64,000 nucleotides of DNA. It comes from Moorena sp. SIO3I8. GTDB lineage: Bacteria > Cyanobacteriota > Cyanobacteriia > Cyanobacteriales > Coleofasciculaceae. Below, in pieces: positions 1 through 9,008 of this stretch (positions within the stretch are counted from its first letter, which is position 1; each line of letters opens with the position of its first letter). A program made the position numbers and the translations under genes. The stretch lies in assembly GCF_010692325.1 (NCBI RefSeq), contig NZ_JAAHHW010000024.1, positions 1 to 64,000 of the forward strand, given 5' to 3'. Under the pieces are notes generated by a model. It was not told the origin of the DNA. It saw nothing but the letters and a program-made list of their open reading frames with translations, and did no database searches.

Positions 1-111
1 GATGTCAACTGGACATGTGGACGCAATTCCTGAGGGGCTGTGTGCGGAACCTGCGTCCGCACTTTATAAGCCCCGTCTCCCGCTAACCCTACGGGTATAA
101 CGGGAGTCTCC
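1..111. other. Hairpin-rich leader upstream of guanine deaminase
   Basis: No gene is visible. Two strong fold-back structures are present: a 7-bp stem GTGCGGA/TCCGCAC near 43-63, and a nested one near 78-108 in which CTCCCG pairs with CGGGAG around an inner ACCC-TAC-GGGT hairpin. They could be an mRNA leader, a repeat or the end of a mobile element cut by the window edge; the sequence does not decide between these. Confidence 0.4.
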
Positions 112-576
112 TTGCTCTTAAGGATGAACGAGGCCATTGCTCTATCTGTGATCAGCGTTAGGTCTGGAAAGGGAGGTCCGTTTGGAGCAGTGGTTGTCAA
201 GGATGGAGAGATTATTGCCAAAGCTCATAATCAAGTCACCTCCACGAATGATCCTACGGCACATGCTGAAATTGTAGCTATCCGTGATGCCTGCAAGGTC
301 TTACAGAATTTTCAACTGACCGGTTGCGAACTCTATACTAGCTGTGAGCCATGCCCGATGTGCCTCGGGGCGATCTACTGGGCTAGGCTGGACAAGGTTT
401 ACTATGCCAATACTAAAGCTGATGCGGCTCAAATTGGATTTGATGACCAGTTCATTTACGAGGAATTGGACTTGCCCATAAGCGATCGCAAACTTCCAAT
501 AATTCAATTGATGCGGGATGAAGCCTTAAGAGCTTTCCAAGAATGGCAAGATAAAACCGATAAGGTAGAGTATTAG
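112..576 (+). CDS. guaD: Guanine deaminase (CMP/dCMP deaminase fold)
   Basis: Predicted to hydrolyse guanine to xanthine and ammonia in purine salvage, in the cytosol. The zinc-dependent deaminase signature is complete: TAHAEIVAIRDA holds the His ligand and catalytic Glu, and CEPCPMCLGAIYWAR holds the two Cys ligands. The C-terminal GFDDQFIYEE stretch is typical of the small bacterial GuaD family rather than the tRNA adenosine deaminase TadA. At 150-154 residues it has the usual length. The start is uncertain: TTG at 112 has GGGAG about 5 nt upstream, while ATG at 124 gives a slightly short N-terminus. It is followed by a pseudogene, so it is probably transcribed alone. Confidence 0.87.
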   Translation: MLLRMNEAIALSVISVRSGKGGPFGAVVVKDGEIIAKAHNQVTSTNDPTAHAEIVAIRDACKVLQNFQLTGCELYTSCEPCPMCLGAIYWARLDKVYYANTKADAAQIGFDDQFIYEELDLPISDRKLPIIQLMRDEALRAFQEWQDKTDKVEY

Positions 577-649
577 TGACATCCTCCTACACCAAATCAA
601 AGATTATGGTGATCGCTTCCAATGAATCACTTCTTCGGCTTCCTGGTTG

Positions 650-1050
650 TTCTCTTACGAGCTTTCGACACTTGCCGGTGCAATTCCCAAAGATGGACCC
701 TCTGCAGGGGTAACTATGGTAACAGCGATCGCATCCCTGTTGATGAATCAATCGGTACGCACGGATACTGCCATGACGGGAGAAATAAACCTCAGTGGTG
801 AAGTACTCCCCATTGGTGGAGTGCGAGAAAAGGTGTTAGCAGCGCACCGGTCTGGTATCACACGAGTGCTATTACCGCAACAGAATCAGAAAGACCTAGT
901 TGACGTGCCGGACGATGTGCGTAACCAAATGGAATTTATTTTATGCGATCGCATTGAACAAGTGTTGGAGAATGCCCTACTCCACCAACAGGAAGTCAAA
1001 TCTCAGCAAGATGCACGGGATGGTCATCACAGGAGAACTAAACTGTTTCA
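650..1050 (+). pseudogene. lon: lon protease C-terminal fragment
   Basis: Only the last third of the peptidase domain of an ATP-dependent Lon protease remains. The reading frame begins abruptly before [13 protein letters not shown], which holds the catalytic Ser, and continues through [15 protein letters not shown] and [12 protein letters not shown], which holds the catalytic Lys, to the [11 protein letters not shown] helix. The N-terminal substrate domain and AAA+ module (roughly 600 residues) are absent, and no matching frame is seen in the short stretch before it. The frame then runs into unrelated codons and stops at 1066. Without the ATPase ring it cannot be a working Lon; I read it as a decayed remnant or the edge of an old rearrangement. 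Confidence 0.8.
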
Positions 1051-1064
1051 GATGTTTAGTAATT

Positions 1065-1233
1065 GAATTAAAGCGATCGCTTACTCCAAGTATCGAACGA
1101 TTCACGGCTCTACAAGAACAAGTAGCGCGCGCAACAGGTTTCGACTAATGCTGCTGTGGAAAGATTAGACCGAATCTTGGATGATCTGATTCGAGGCCAT
1201 GGAAAACCAGAAAAGCGATCAGGTAAAAGGTAA
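1065..1233 (+). pseudogene. Frameshifted remnant of an unidentified small protein
   Basis: Two adjoining frames look like one broken protein. One encodes LTPSIERFTALQEQVARATG up to about 1140; the next encodes VSTNAAVERLDRILDDLIRG and a basic tail ending at a TAA at 1231. Joining them needs one frameshift near 1140. The amphipathic, charged composition is protein-like and the frame opens with a HIP1 site, but I do not recognise the family. It directly follows the lon remnant, suggesting a patch of decaying DNA. Confidence 0.35.
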
Positions 1234-1311
1234 TTTTGTCAACCCCCTAGCAATTAGATATCTACTCCTATTTATTACCTACCTAGAAACAAATAGAGAT
1301 TGCTGGTTGAG

Positions 1312-1501
1312 GTGGAGTCTAGGCTATGGGGTTTAGGGAAATTCAAGGGCGATTTCATATTTCTTTACAAACTGTTACGGATTAAGTCAATCGCCCCCAA
1401 AAAAATGTGGAGTATAGGCTGTGAGGTTTAGGGGAATTCAAGGACTATTTCATATTTCTTTACAAACTCTACCGAATGTAAGTGAATCGTCCCAAAAAAA
1501 T
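1312..1501. repeat. 95-bp diverged tandem duplication
   Basis: The segment 1312-1406 is repeated at 1407-1501. Both copies start with GTGGAGT, share the block TTTCATATTTCTTTACAAAC and end in a C-run followed by an A-run. The copies differ at many positions, mostly in the last third, so the duplication is old. No open frame runs through it. It occupies most of the gene-free stretch 1234-1749; the rest of that stretch is AT-rich and shows nothing I can name. Confidence 0.7.
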
Positions 1502-1749
1502 TTAGATAATATTAAATTTAATAGCTAGGAATTGGTAGATAAAGTAAACTACAGCTATTCAAAGACTATGGTGCCACTATCTTACTAGATGATTGACGAA
1601 CATTACTCACTACAAGTTACCATTTACAATTCTAACCAATGCTTGGCTTTGAGTTGGTCAAAGATGCTCCGACAACTCTCAAAGCACTTAACTAATTAAG
1701 TGATAAATTAAATTATCAAAAGTCAACCCTCAACAGTAATAAATCAACC

Positions 1750-2202
1750 ATGGATAATCGTTGCATGATTCCCGTAGTTAGGTCTCCCAAAGACTACCAA
1801 GCTTATCGTATTAGTCCCCAGGATAAAAATCGCTTAGCCATTGTCTTCGATCCAGACAGTGCTAATGCTTCAATAACATTTTGTGTAGAGATTTTTGAGC
1901 CAGGAGGAAAGACTCCGCTCCATTATCATCAAATTGGAGTAGAAATGTTCTATATCCTCAAGGGTCAAGGCTTAGCTAGCTGCGATGGCAAAATCGTTCA
2001 GCTGCGGACTGGAGATACGTTATTAGTGCCGCCTACAGGAATTCATGAAATTAGAAATACTGGGACTGAGCGTTTGTATACCCTGTGCTGGATGGTGCCT
2101 AATGACGACTTTGCTGAACTAGTTCGCAGTGGTACACCGGTTGAATTCGATCAAGAGGATATGAGAGTGCTTGGGGGTCAAGATGTGTTGGTAGCTTGTT
2201 GA
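1750..2202 (+). CDS. Cupin-domain protein
   Basis: A 150-residue single-domain cupin. The first cupin motif is visible as PLHYHQIGVEMFYILKGQG (two His and a Glu as metal ligands) and the second as GDTLLVPPTGIHEIRNTG (the last His ligand). Such small cupins are metal-binding beta barrels serving as isomerases, dioxygenases or sensors, and the sequence does not say which. The start ATG at 1750 follows an AT-rich leader with no strong Shine-Dalgarno. Neighbours are unrelated and separated by repeats, so no operon context helps. Confidence 0.75.
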   Translation: MDNRCMIPVVRSPKDYQAYRISPQDKNRLAIVFDPDSANASITFCVEIFEPGGKTPLHYHQIGVEMFYILKGQGLASCDGKIVQLRTGDTLLVPPTGIHEIRNTGTERLYTLCWMVPNDDFAELVRSGTPVEFDQEDMRVLGGQDVLVAC

Positions 2203-2253
2203 TTTATGTTGAATAACTAAATAGCTGGATATCTGGGACTGTTCATCACTTGA

Positions 2254-2306
2254 CAGCAATCAGCAATCAGCAATCAGCAATCAGCAATCAGCAATCAGCT
2301 ATCAGC
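2254..2306. repeat. 7-bp tandem repeat (CAGCAAT)n
   Basis: Six consecutive CAGCAAT units (2254-2295) followed by the variant CAGCTAT. The variant is the unit of the AGCTATC arrays at 29730, 57416 and 62926, so these belong to one family of intergenic heptamer arrays. Confidence 0.9.
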
Positions 2307-2320
2307 ATATGCTTAGATGG

Positions 2321-2366
2321 GCTTTTGCCCAGACTTTCAATTATCATTAATCTCGAACTATTAAAT
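2321..2366. repeat. Dispersed repeat, copy 1 (partner at 63064)
   Basis: About 46 bp containing TTTTGCCCAGACTTTCAATT reappears with only a few substitutions at 63064-63109. Both copies lie beside CAGCTATC arrays and CTCAAGTAGCGTG or its complement, so they are parts of the same composite repeat block. Confidence 0.75.
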
Positions 2367-2480
2367 TCTCTGCTGAGAGGTTTGTTTTAGCATGATAGCT
2401 GATAGCACCTCAAGTAGCGTGAGCTTTTAGCTCACGGCTGGCAGCTGTTCGCGTAGCGTGCGCGTAGCGCATATGCTTAC

Positions 2481-2582
2481 AACAGGACTTACGGAAAACT
2501 GGACTCCAAACGTGCTGATAGTGTAGGCTTCGTTAAGAAAGCACCTTACTACTAGAAGTAGAGTTACTGCGTAAGTCCTGTT
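2481..2582. mobile_element. 102-bp MITE with 13-bp perfect terminal inverted repeats
   Basis: AACAGGACTTACG at 2481-2493 is exactly the reverse complement of CGTAAGTCCTGTT at 2570-2582. The interior is non-coding. The right terminus ends one base before the ATG at 2584 and overlaps the upstream TTG candidate start. The same right-end sequence (GTAGAG..CTACGTAAGTCCTG) recurs alone near 7757-7779. The size, perfect termini and lack of an ORF fit a MITE mobilised in trans; I cannot assign the parent IS family. Confidence 0.75.
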
Positions 2583-2583
2583 G

Positions 2584-4074
2584 ATGAAAAAAAGCTTTTA
2601 CCTAGGAGTTAGTATTTTTACCCTATGCTGGCTCCTTTCATGTTTTCCAGCATTACTCCCTGAAAATTTACCACCAACTGCTGTGATAATGCTAGGAGCA
2701 ACGCTTCTCATGGCAATTTTTTGGATTGCTGAAACTATCCCGATTGCCGCCACCTCGATAATTCCCTTGGGTTTATTTCCCTTTTTAGGAATTGTTTCTG
2801 CTGAAGAGGTTGCTTCCGCCTATGCTTCTGATGTAGTATTGTTATTGATGGCAGTTTTTTTTATTGCTAAAGCGGTTGAAAAATATAACCTACATCAGCG
2901 GATTGCTTTCCACATTATTAGCGTTGTTGGTACCCAACCAAGCAGATTAATTTTGGGGTTTATGCTAGCAACAGCAGTATTGTCGATGTGGATATCGAAT
3001 ACAGCTATCACCTTGATGATGCTGCCAATAGCTATCTCTATTATCGAACAAACGGCTCTTGCTAATCCCAATATTGATGTAGGGAAAACTCTGGGAACTT
3101 CCCTAATGCTTGGAATTGCCTACGCTGCTAATATTGGTGGGATTGGAACCCCGATCGGGACTCCACCTAACCTGATATTTCTGGCACAATTAAAAGAAAA
3201 CTTTCCAGACAATACCGCCATTACGTTTTTTCAATGGATGATGGTGGGAGTGCCAGCTGTTTTGATATTTATATTGTTAACTTGGATCTATTTAACTAAA
3301 ATAATAGTCAAGCTTGATAATAACAGTTTATCCTCAGACTATTTTAATATTTCAGACAAAGAAGTCCAGAAACTGGAGAAAATGTCTCAGGGAGAAAAAT
3401 ACGTTGCTATTTTATTTGGGTTAATGGCATTGTTGTGGATTTTTCGGGCAGATATCACCATCGGTTCCTTTACATTAACGGGTTGGGCAACCTATCTGGG
3501 CGTGGCTAACTTTGTTCATGATACCAGTGTGGCTGCCCTAATTGCTGTGATCATGTTTATAGTTCCTGTAAAAACAGAGACGGGGGATAAAATTAACCTC
3601 CTAGACTGGGAAACCGCTGTCAAAATTCCTTGGGGAATATTGCTGCTATTTGGTGGTGGAATTGCAATTTCTAAAGGGTTTGCTGCGTCAGGGTTGTCTC
3701 AATTCCTAGGGTATAATTTACAAATTGGATTGCAGGGACTTTCAACGGTTTTGATGGTGGTTTGCATCTGTGTATTTATGACCTTTTTGACAGAAGTGAC
3801 CTCGAATACAGCAACCACAGCTCTGATTATGCCTATTTTAGCTACTGCTGCACCGATTATAAATGTATCACCTGCTTTGTTGATGTGGCCCGCAGCAATT
3901 TCTGCTTCCTTCTCGTTTATGCTGCCAGTCGCAACTGCTCCCAATGCAATTGTTTACTCTCAGGAATATTTCCCAATTTATACCATGGCTAAGGTAGGAT
4001 TAGTGTTAAATATAGTAGGGGTAATTCTAGTAAGTTTGTTGATGAATTTTGTAGCTATCCCCATGTTGGGGTGA
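2584..4074 (+). CDS. DASS/SLC13-family sodium-anion symporter
   Basis: An integral membrane protein of about 496 residues with many hydrophobic segments, predicted to import dicarboxylates or sulfate-like anions with sodium. Both SNT signatures of the family are present: ISNTAITLMM near residue 138 and TSNTATTALIM near residue 407, which in VcINDY-type transporters contribute to the two sodium and substrate sites. GGIGTPIGTPPN after the first signature is also typical. Length is normal. The start is ATG 2584; TTG 2581 is possible. Because a MITE ends at 2582, the ribosome-binding region and probably the promoter now come from the MITE. The exact substrate cannot be read from sequence. Confidence 0.85.
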   Translation: MKKSFYLGVSIFTLCWLLSCFPALLPENLPPTAVIMLGATLLMAIFWIAETIPIAATSIIPLGLFPFLGIVSAEEVASAYASDVVLLLMAVFFIAKAVEKYNLHQRIAFHIISVVGTQPSRLILGFMLATAVLSMWISNTAITLMMLPIAISIIEQTALANPNIDVGKTLGTSLMLGIAYAANIGGIGTPIGTPPNLIFLAQLKENFPDNTAITFFQWMMVGVPAVLIFILLTWIYLTKIIVKLDNNSLSSDYFNISDKEVQKLEKMSQGEKYVAILFGLMALLWIFRADITIGSFTLTGWATYLGVANFVHDTSVAALIAVIMFIVPVKTETGDKINLLDWETAVKIPWGILLLFGGGIAISKGFAASGLSQFLGYNLQIGLQGLSTVLMVVCICVFMTFLTEVTSNTATTALIMPILATAAPIINVSPALLMWPAAISASFSFMLPVATAPNAIVYSQEYFPIYTMAKVGLVLNIVGVILVSLLMNFVAIPMLG

Positions 4075-4089
4075 CTAGAAGTTACAAGT

Positions 4090-4275
4090 TGAAGGTTAGA
4101 AGGTTGAAAGTTGGAAGGTTGTTCGCGTAGCGTGGCCTTTTGGCCAAGGTTGGAAGGTTGAAGGTTGGAAGGTTGTTCGCGTAGCGTGGCCTTTTGGCCA
4201 AGGTTGGAAGGTTGAAGGTTGGAAGGTTGTTCGCGTAGCGTGGCCTTTTGGCCAAGGTTGGAAGGTTGAAGGTTA
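4090..4275. repeat. 54-bp tandem repeat array with REP-like core
   Basis: The core GTTCGCGTAGCGTGGCC begins at 4121, 4175 and 4229, giving an exact 54-bp period, and each core is followed by TTTTGGCCAAGG and GGAAGGTTGAAGGTT-type filler. TTGGCCAA is palindromic. Because 54 is divisible by three, the array stays open in several frames and creates spurious repeat proteins. It runs into the 5' end of the hydrolase gene downstream. Confidence 0.9.
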
Positions 4276-5966
4276 AACAAGAAACGGCATCAATGGTAAC
4301 ACGGGATGGAGTACGGCTGGATGCGGATATCTACCGTCCCGATAGTGCTGGTGAGTTTCCCATCTTGCTAATGCGCCAACCCTATGGAAAAGCGATCGCA
4401 TCTACGGTAGTCTATGCTCATCCCACTTGGTATGCTGCCCAGGGTTACATTGTAGTGATTCAAGATGTCAGGGGGAGGGGCACTTCAGAGGGTAAGTTTG
4501 ATTTGTTTGCCCACGAAGTAGAAGATGGCTTTGATAGTGTGAACTGGGCAGCAACTTTACCCGGTAGCACTGGGGATGTGGGCATGTATGGCTTTTCCTA
4601 TCAGGGGATGACTCAACTGTACGCTGCTGCCAGCTATCCCAGCGCTCTGAAAACGATCTGTCCAGCGATGATTGGCTATGATTTATATGGCGATTGGGCC
4701 TATGAGGGAGGAGCGTTTTGTTTACAAGCTAATCTGGGTTGGGGGATACAATTAGCAACAGAAACGGCACGATTGCGGTCAGATCAGCAAGCCTATCAAC
4801 TGCTGTATGCAGCATCTCGGAATTTACCCCTGTATGACCCAATTCCCGCTCGCCCTCAAATTCTCCAAGACTTAGCACCAGACTCTTTTTATCACGACTG
4901 GTTAGACCATCCTCACCCAGATGAATACTGGCAAAAACTATCTCCCAAGGGAATGATGCAGGATGTAGACATGCCCATGTTACACATTGGGGGATGGTTT
5001 GACCCATTTTTGCGAGGGACACTTCATTTATATAAGGATATGGCATCTCATGGCAGTTCGCCCCAGCATCTGATCATTGGACCTTGGGCGCACCTGCCTT
5101 GGGGGCGTAAAGTGGGAGCAGTGGATTACGGTCCCCAGGCGAATAGTCCGGTTGATGCCTTGCAAGTGCGTTGGTTTGACCAGTTCCTAAAGGGAATTGA
5201 TACCAACGTGGTTGAGCAACCGCCTGTTTGTCTATTTGAGATGGGAACTAATCGGTGGCGTTATTTTGATCGTTGGCCTGATGGCAATCAAAAATCTTAT
5301 TATCTGGTAACTTCCGGTTTAGCCAGTGTCAGGGAAGATTCTGGAAAATTAGTCCCAGAAGAGTCTCAAGAAATGCAACAGCGATCGCAGACAGAGGGAG
5401 TATCCCAAATCCAGCATACCTGTGATCTATCCTGTGACTTATTAGTTCATGACCCTTGGCGTCCAGTTCCAGCAATGGGGGGTCATGCAGGGATGCCAGT
5501 CGGTTCATGCGATCGCACTGCCATAGATTGTCGCACAGATGTTTTAACCTACACCTCTGAACCCTTAGCAGAAGATTTACATTTGGTAGGGGATGTCGTA
5601 TTTGAGGTGTTTTGCACCGCTGATACTCCGAGTTTTGATATCTGTGCAGTGTTGTCAGAAGTCCATCCCGATGGCAGGGTAACCCATGTCACTCAGGGAT
5701 ATAGACGGGTCAATCCTGGGGACAATACTACTAATCCGTGGCGGATTAGATTGCAGGCAACTTGTGTGCGTATTGCCAAAGGAAATCAGTTGCGCTTGAG
5801 CTTAAGTGGGGCTTGTTTTCCGGCTTATCCAGTCAATTCCGGCACCGGGGCTTTCCCTAGTGAAAGTCGATTGATGGATGCTCAGATTATTACTTTGAAG
5901 GTGAGTTGTGGAGAGGATTATCCAACTCGTGTTTTATTACCTATTTTTAGGTCTGACCAACAATGA
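4248..5966 (+). CDS. CocE/NonD-family alpha/beta hydrolase (X-Pro dipeptidyl-peptidase-like)
   Basis: A serine hydrolase of about 570 residues. The N-terminal catalytic domain shows the nucleophile elbow GFSYQGM (Ser near residue 117), the acid in GGWFDPFLRG and the His in IGPWAHLPWG; the C-terminal half is the jelly-roll domain of the cocaine esterase/glutaryl-acylase family. Substrate is unknown, an ester or amide. The start is the main problem: TTG at 4248 or 4266 lies inside the 54-bp repeat array and the first ATG (4293) would begin at MVTRDGVRLDADIYRPD, a few residues into the conserved fold. The array may have replaced the original start region. Confidence 0.85.
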   Translation: MAKVGRLKVKQETASMVTRDGVRLDADIYRPDSAGEFPILLMRQPYGKAIASTVVYAHPTWYAAQGYIVVIQDVRGRGTSEGKFDLFAHEVEDGFDSVNWAATLPGSTGDVGMYGFSYQGMTQLYAAASYPSALKTICPAMIGYDLYGDWAYEGGAFCLQANLGWGIQLATETARLRSDQQAYQLLYAASRNLPLYDPIPARPQILQDLAPDSFYHDWLDHPHPDEYWQKLSPKGMMQDVDMPMLHIGGWFDPFLRGTLHLYKDMASHGSSPQHLIIGPWAHLPWGRKVGAVDYGPQANSPVDALQVRWFDQFLKGIDTNVVEQPPVCLFEMGTNRWRYFDRWPDGNQKSYYLVTSGLASVREDSGKLVPEESQEMQQRSQTEGVSQIQHTCDLSCDLLVHDPWRPVPAMGGHAGMPVGSCDRTAIDCRTDVLTYTSEPLAEDLHLVGDVVFEVFCTADTPSFDICAVLSEVHPDGRVTHVTQGYRRVNPGDNTTNPWRIRLQATCVRIAKGNQLRLSLSGACFPAYPVNSGTGAFPSESRLMDAQIITLKVSCGEDYPTRVLLPIFRSDQQ

Positions 5967-5985
5967 GCGCCATTATAAGTAAGCG

Positions 5986-7155
5986 CTATAGCTGACAGGT
6001 CCCCAAAGCAGCAACTAACTGCTGGAAATGATCCAGGGTATGAGTTGCCATAACTGAGATCCGAATTCGACTCGTAGGCACTGTAGGAGGACGAATAGCA
6101 GGGGCAAAGATACCAGCTGCTTTCAAGGTTTCGCCAACAGTAAGAGCCTCAGTAGCACTATTTATGGAAATGCACAGGATAGGCGACTCAGAAGGCAAAC
6201 AGTTGAGATTAGGCAACTGCTGAGTAATTAACTGTTTGAGAGTCTCTACATTATTCCTCAGTTGAGCGCACCGTTCTGGTTCTTGTTGGACAATTTGGAT
6301 TGCTGCCAATGCTGCTGCTGTATCTGCTGGAGATAAGGCAGTGGTGTAAATCCAGCTAGGAGAACGATTTCGGAGGAAATCAATTAAAACTGCTGAACCC
6401 GCCACATACCCTCCCAAACTCCCCAAGGCTTTACTGAGGGTGCCAACTTGAATAATCGTTTCTCCAGTACAGCCAAAATGTTCCACACACCCAGCGCCTG
6501 TAGCGCCCAAAACTCCGGTAGCATGGGCTTCATCCACCAGAAGCATACAATTAAATTGGTTTGCTAACCCTAATAGCTCAGGCAAGGGGCATAAATCACC
6601 ATCCATGCTAAAGACGCTATCAGTAACAATTAAGCAGCGCCGGTACTGTTGTCGGTATTGAACCAGTTGACCCTGCAAAGAAGCCATATTGCAGTGCTCA
6701 TAGTCGATTACCTGGGCACCGCTCAAAATTGCCCCATTTTTTAGGCTGGAGTGGTTGTATTGATCCCCTAGGATTAAATCCCGTTTCCCTACTAACGCTG
6801 CAATCGTGCCTATATTCGCTAAATACCCAGAGCTATAGACTATCGCATCTTCAGTTTGTTTGAGAGATGCGATCGCATTTTCCAATTGTCTATGCAGTTC
6901 CCGGTGTCCAGTGAGTAATCTCGAACCAGTGCTACCAGTACCATAGTCCTTAGTAGCACTAACTGCGGCTGCAATTAAGGGAGGTGAGCCCGCCAGTCCC
7001 AGATAGTCATTACTAGCAAAGTTAATCACCTCTCGCCCTTCCAGTTGCACCACAGCACCAGGCATACTTTGTACAGTTTGTACAGAACGATACCAACTGG
7101 CTTTCTCAATCGTGGCCAGGGATGGCTTTAGCCAAGCATAAGGGTCAGTAGGCAT
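5986..7155 (-). CDS. bioF: 8-amino-7-oxononanoate synthase
   Basis: A PLP enzyme joining pimeloyl-ACP/CoA and L-alanine in biotin synthesis. The family signatures are visible: [12 protein letters not shown] near the N-terminus, [25 protein letters not shown] for cofactor binding and [12 protein letters not shown] with the Schiff-base Lys near residue 240. The length of 389 is typical. Start ATG at 7155. The upstream lipoprotein gene ends 8 bases before it, so the two are probably co-transcribed. A related alpha-oxoamine synthase such as KBL is less likely given the motif spacing. Confidence 0.9.
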   Translation of the reverse strand: MPTDPYAWLKPSLATIEKASWYRSVQTVQSMPGAVVQLEGREVINFASNDYLGLAGSPPLIAAAVSATKDYGTGSTGSRLLTGHRELHRQLENAIASLKQTEDAIVYSSGYLANIGTIAALVGKRDLILGDQYNHSSLKNGAILSGAQVIDYEHCNMASLQGQLVQYRQQYRRCLIVTDSVFSMDGDLCPLPELLGLANQFNCMLLVDEAHATGVLGATGAGCVEHFGCTGETIIQVGTLSKALGSLGGYVAGSAVLIDFLRNRSPSWIYTTALSPADTAAALAAIQIVQQEPERCAQLRNNVETLKQLITQQLPNLNCLPSESPILCISINSATEALTVGETLKAAGIFAPAIRPPTVPTSRIRISVMATHTLDHFQQLVAALGTCQL

Positions 7156-7163
7156 TATTTGTG

Positions 7164-7607
7164 CTAATCATCTTTTTTCGCCTTCACCCCAACTAACTCT
7201 GGATTACTATCCAAAGAACCGTATAGGATATTTCCCCTCTTGTTGTCTTGTTTATAGAAAACTAGTCGTTGCTCCAGTCGTTGCAGCTGCCGTTGAGCTG
7301 CTTGTGGATTCTTCGAATAATACTTCTTGAGGTCAATCTTAAAGTGGCGATTAATCTCTGACCATGGGATGTCCCAAAGTTGGTCACCACAAAGTACCTC
7401 CAATTCCCATCCTTCAATATCAGTGTCTTTGATGTCTAGCTCAACTTCCCTGGGTTCAACCTCAATCAGCTTGCACTTCTCCATTTTGTTAGGGGAGCAG
7501 CTACTGAGTAATGTTACTCCCACACTGAGCAACAAGACAATGATAAACAGTTTTTGATTAAAAAAAGATTTTTGGTAATTTTTCACGTCTGGTACTAAAC
7601 TAATCAC
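7164..7607 (-). CDS. Predicted lipoprotein of unknown function
   Basis: 147 residues with a hydrophobic signal segment ([19 protein letters not shown]) ending in a lipobox-like LSSC, so Cys near residue 37 is probably lipidated. The mature part is charged and contains [19 protein letters not shown] and a Q/R-rich helix ([15 protein letters not shown]). I do not recognise the family. It lies 8 bp upstream of bioF on the same strand; no functional link is evident. Confidence 0.6.
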   Translation of the reverse strand: MISLVPDVKNYQKSFFNQKLFIIVLLLSVGVTLLSSCSPNKMEKCKLIEVEPREVELDIKDTDIEGWELEVLCGDQLWDIPWSEINRHFKIDLKKYYSKNPQAAQRQLQRLEQRLVFYKQDNKRGNILYGSLDSNPELVGVKAKKDD

Positions 7608-8003
7608 GATCCTAATGGTATTGACTCATTTATCCCCAATTAAATTATAGATTGCAGTTGGTGATGAATTGCCAGAACTGTTAACTCTCCATCCCTATCA
7701 AAAGGTAGTTGACACAATAATATTTTTTTGCTACGAAATAGTCTAAATTCACCAGGTAGAGTAGCTACGTAAGTCCTGAAAATGAACTATGTTTCAATTC
7801 TGGATTAGTCAATTACCAGATTGTATATCAAACTAGATATAGAAAATAATCACTGGTCAGTAGAAAAAATTAGATAGTTCATTCAATTGAGTGATAATGA
7901 GAGTAGCAACGAGATCCAAAAAACTAGGGATAGGAAGTAACAACTGACCAATAACCTGACCAATCACAAGGAAACATTCCTTGAAAATTACTCTTTATGA
8001 ATC
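7608..8003. other. Gene-free stretch with an isolated MITE end
   Basis: Divergent promoter region between the lipoprotein gene and the DUF928 gene. Near 7757-7779 it holds one end of the MITE found at 2481-2582 (ending CGTAAGTCCTG); the matching left end is not seen, so it is a remnant. The rest is AT-rich with no recognisable site. Confidence 0.5.
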
Positions 8004-8903
8004 ATGAGCAAGATAAAACTACCGTTAGCACCGCCAATCTTAGGAATTACATTAGCAATTGTCAGCTTTAGTAGCAGTATTGCCTTGCCAGGAATTTCAA
8101 CAGCAAATCCTAGCAATTCCCGGTTGGACTCAGATCAACGTTCCCCAAAAGCAGAAGTGGCTCACAACCACCGAGAGCAAGAGCGAATTACTTCAAGAAA
8201 TCCACAGCCATTAGGGATCAGTCTAGCTTGGATGCCACCAAATGTACCGGAACGAGGTGTACCCGGTAAACGAAAAGCAGCGGCAAGCCGTGGGCAATGT
8301 CCAAAAGTCAAAGAACCTTTGACTGCCTTGGTTCCTGCTACTCCCAGCATGGCCAGTGATGGTCAAATTCCATTGACCGTAGGTCACGCTACGGGAACAG
8401 AATCAGTTTTCGGCTTAACCGTTGTTTCTCATCCCACCTTCTGGTTTTATGTTCCCTATGCCCTGACACCGGACTTGCCTTTGGAGTTTGTGCTACAAGA
8501 TGAAAACCATAACGAAATCTACTCGACTAAATTTGTTGCCTCATCGTCCTCACCAAGTGTAGTAGGCATCGAACTTCCATCAACAGTCGCCTCCCTTGAG
8601 GTTGGTAAACAATATCGTTGGTACTTTGTGGTTAAATGTGAGCCACTGGGGTCTCCTGTAGTGACAGGGTGGGTAAAACGGATGTCACTCAACCCATCCC
8701 TCAAAAATCAGTTAGACCAAGGGACATTAGAACAGAAAGCGATTATCTATGCCAGATCAGGGCTGTGGTATGATACCCTTAATGCTCTAGCTAAGCTACG
8801 TCAGCAAAATTCTGACAATGACCTGCTAATCAAGGATTGGGTGAAATTATTGCAGTCTGTTGGCTTAGATGCGATCGCTCTTGCACCCCTTCTGGAATTT
8901 TAA
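8004..8903 (+). CDS. DUF928 family exported protein
   Basis: 299 residues with an N-terminal signal-like hydrophobic segment (PPILGITLAIVSFSSSIALP). The body matches what I know of the cyanobacterial DUF928 family: GVPGKRKAAASRG, LTALVPATP, HPTFWFYVPYAL, and the closing GLWYDTLNALAKL followed by WVKLLQSVGL. The family is of unknown function and often accompanies CHASE2 or filamentous haemagglutinin-type genes; none is adjacent here. Start ATG at 8004. Confidence 0.8.
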   Translation: MSKIKLPLAPPILGITLAIVSFSSSIALPGISTANPSNSRLDSDQRSPKAEVAHNHREQERITSRNPQPLGISLAWMPPNVPERGVPGKRKAAASRGQCPKVKEPLTALVPATPSMASDGQIPLTVGHATGTESVFGLTVVSHPTFWFYVPYALTPDLPLEFVLQDENHNEIYSTKFVASSSSPSVVGIELPSTVASLEVGKQYRWYFVVKCEPLGSPVVTGWVKRMSLNPSLKNQLDQGTLEQKAIIYARSGLWYDTLNALAKLRQQNSDNDLLIKDWVKLLQSVGLDAIALAPLLEF

Positions 8904-9008
8904 GATCCAGTAGCTCTAATTCCATTACCAGCACTCGAGTGGGTCATTTACCGTTATTGGTCATTGGTCGAGCCTGCTGTGTATTTTAAGGATGCAAGCA
9001 TCCAAGCC

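Noticed and set aside
2254-2306. Short regular repeats as a possible CRISPR array
   Set aside because: Units of 7 bp without spacers; none of the arrays in the window has a repeat-spacer pattern, and no cas gene is present.
3978-4280. Minus-strand 100-codon frame with repeated QPSNLGQKATLREQ
   Set aside because: It is the translation of the 54-bp tandem array; the period is a multiple of three, so repeats stay open. No conserved sequence.
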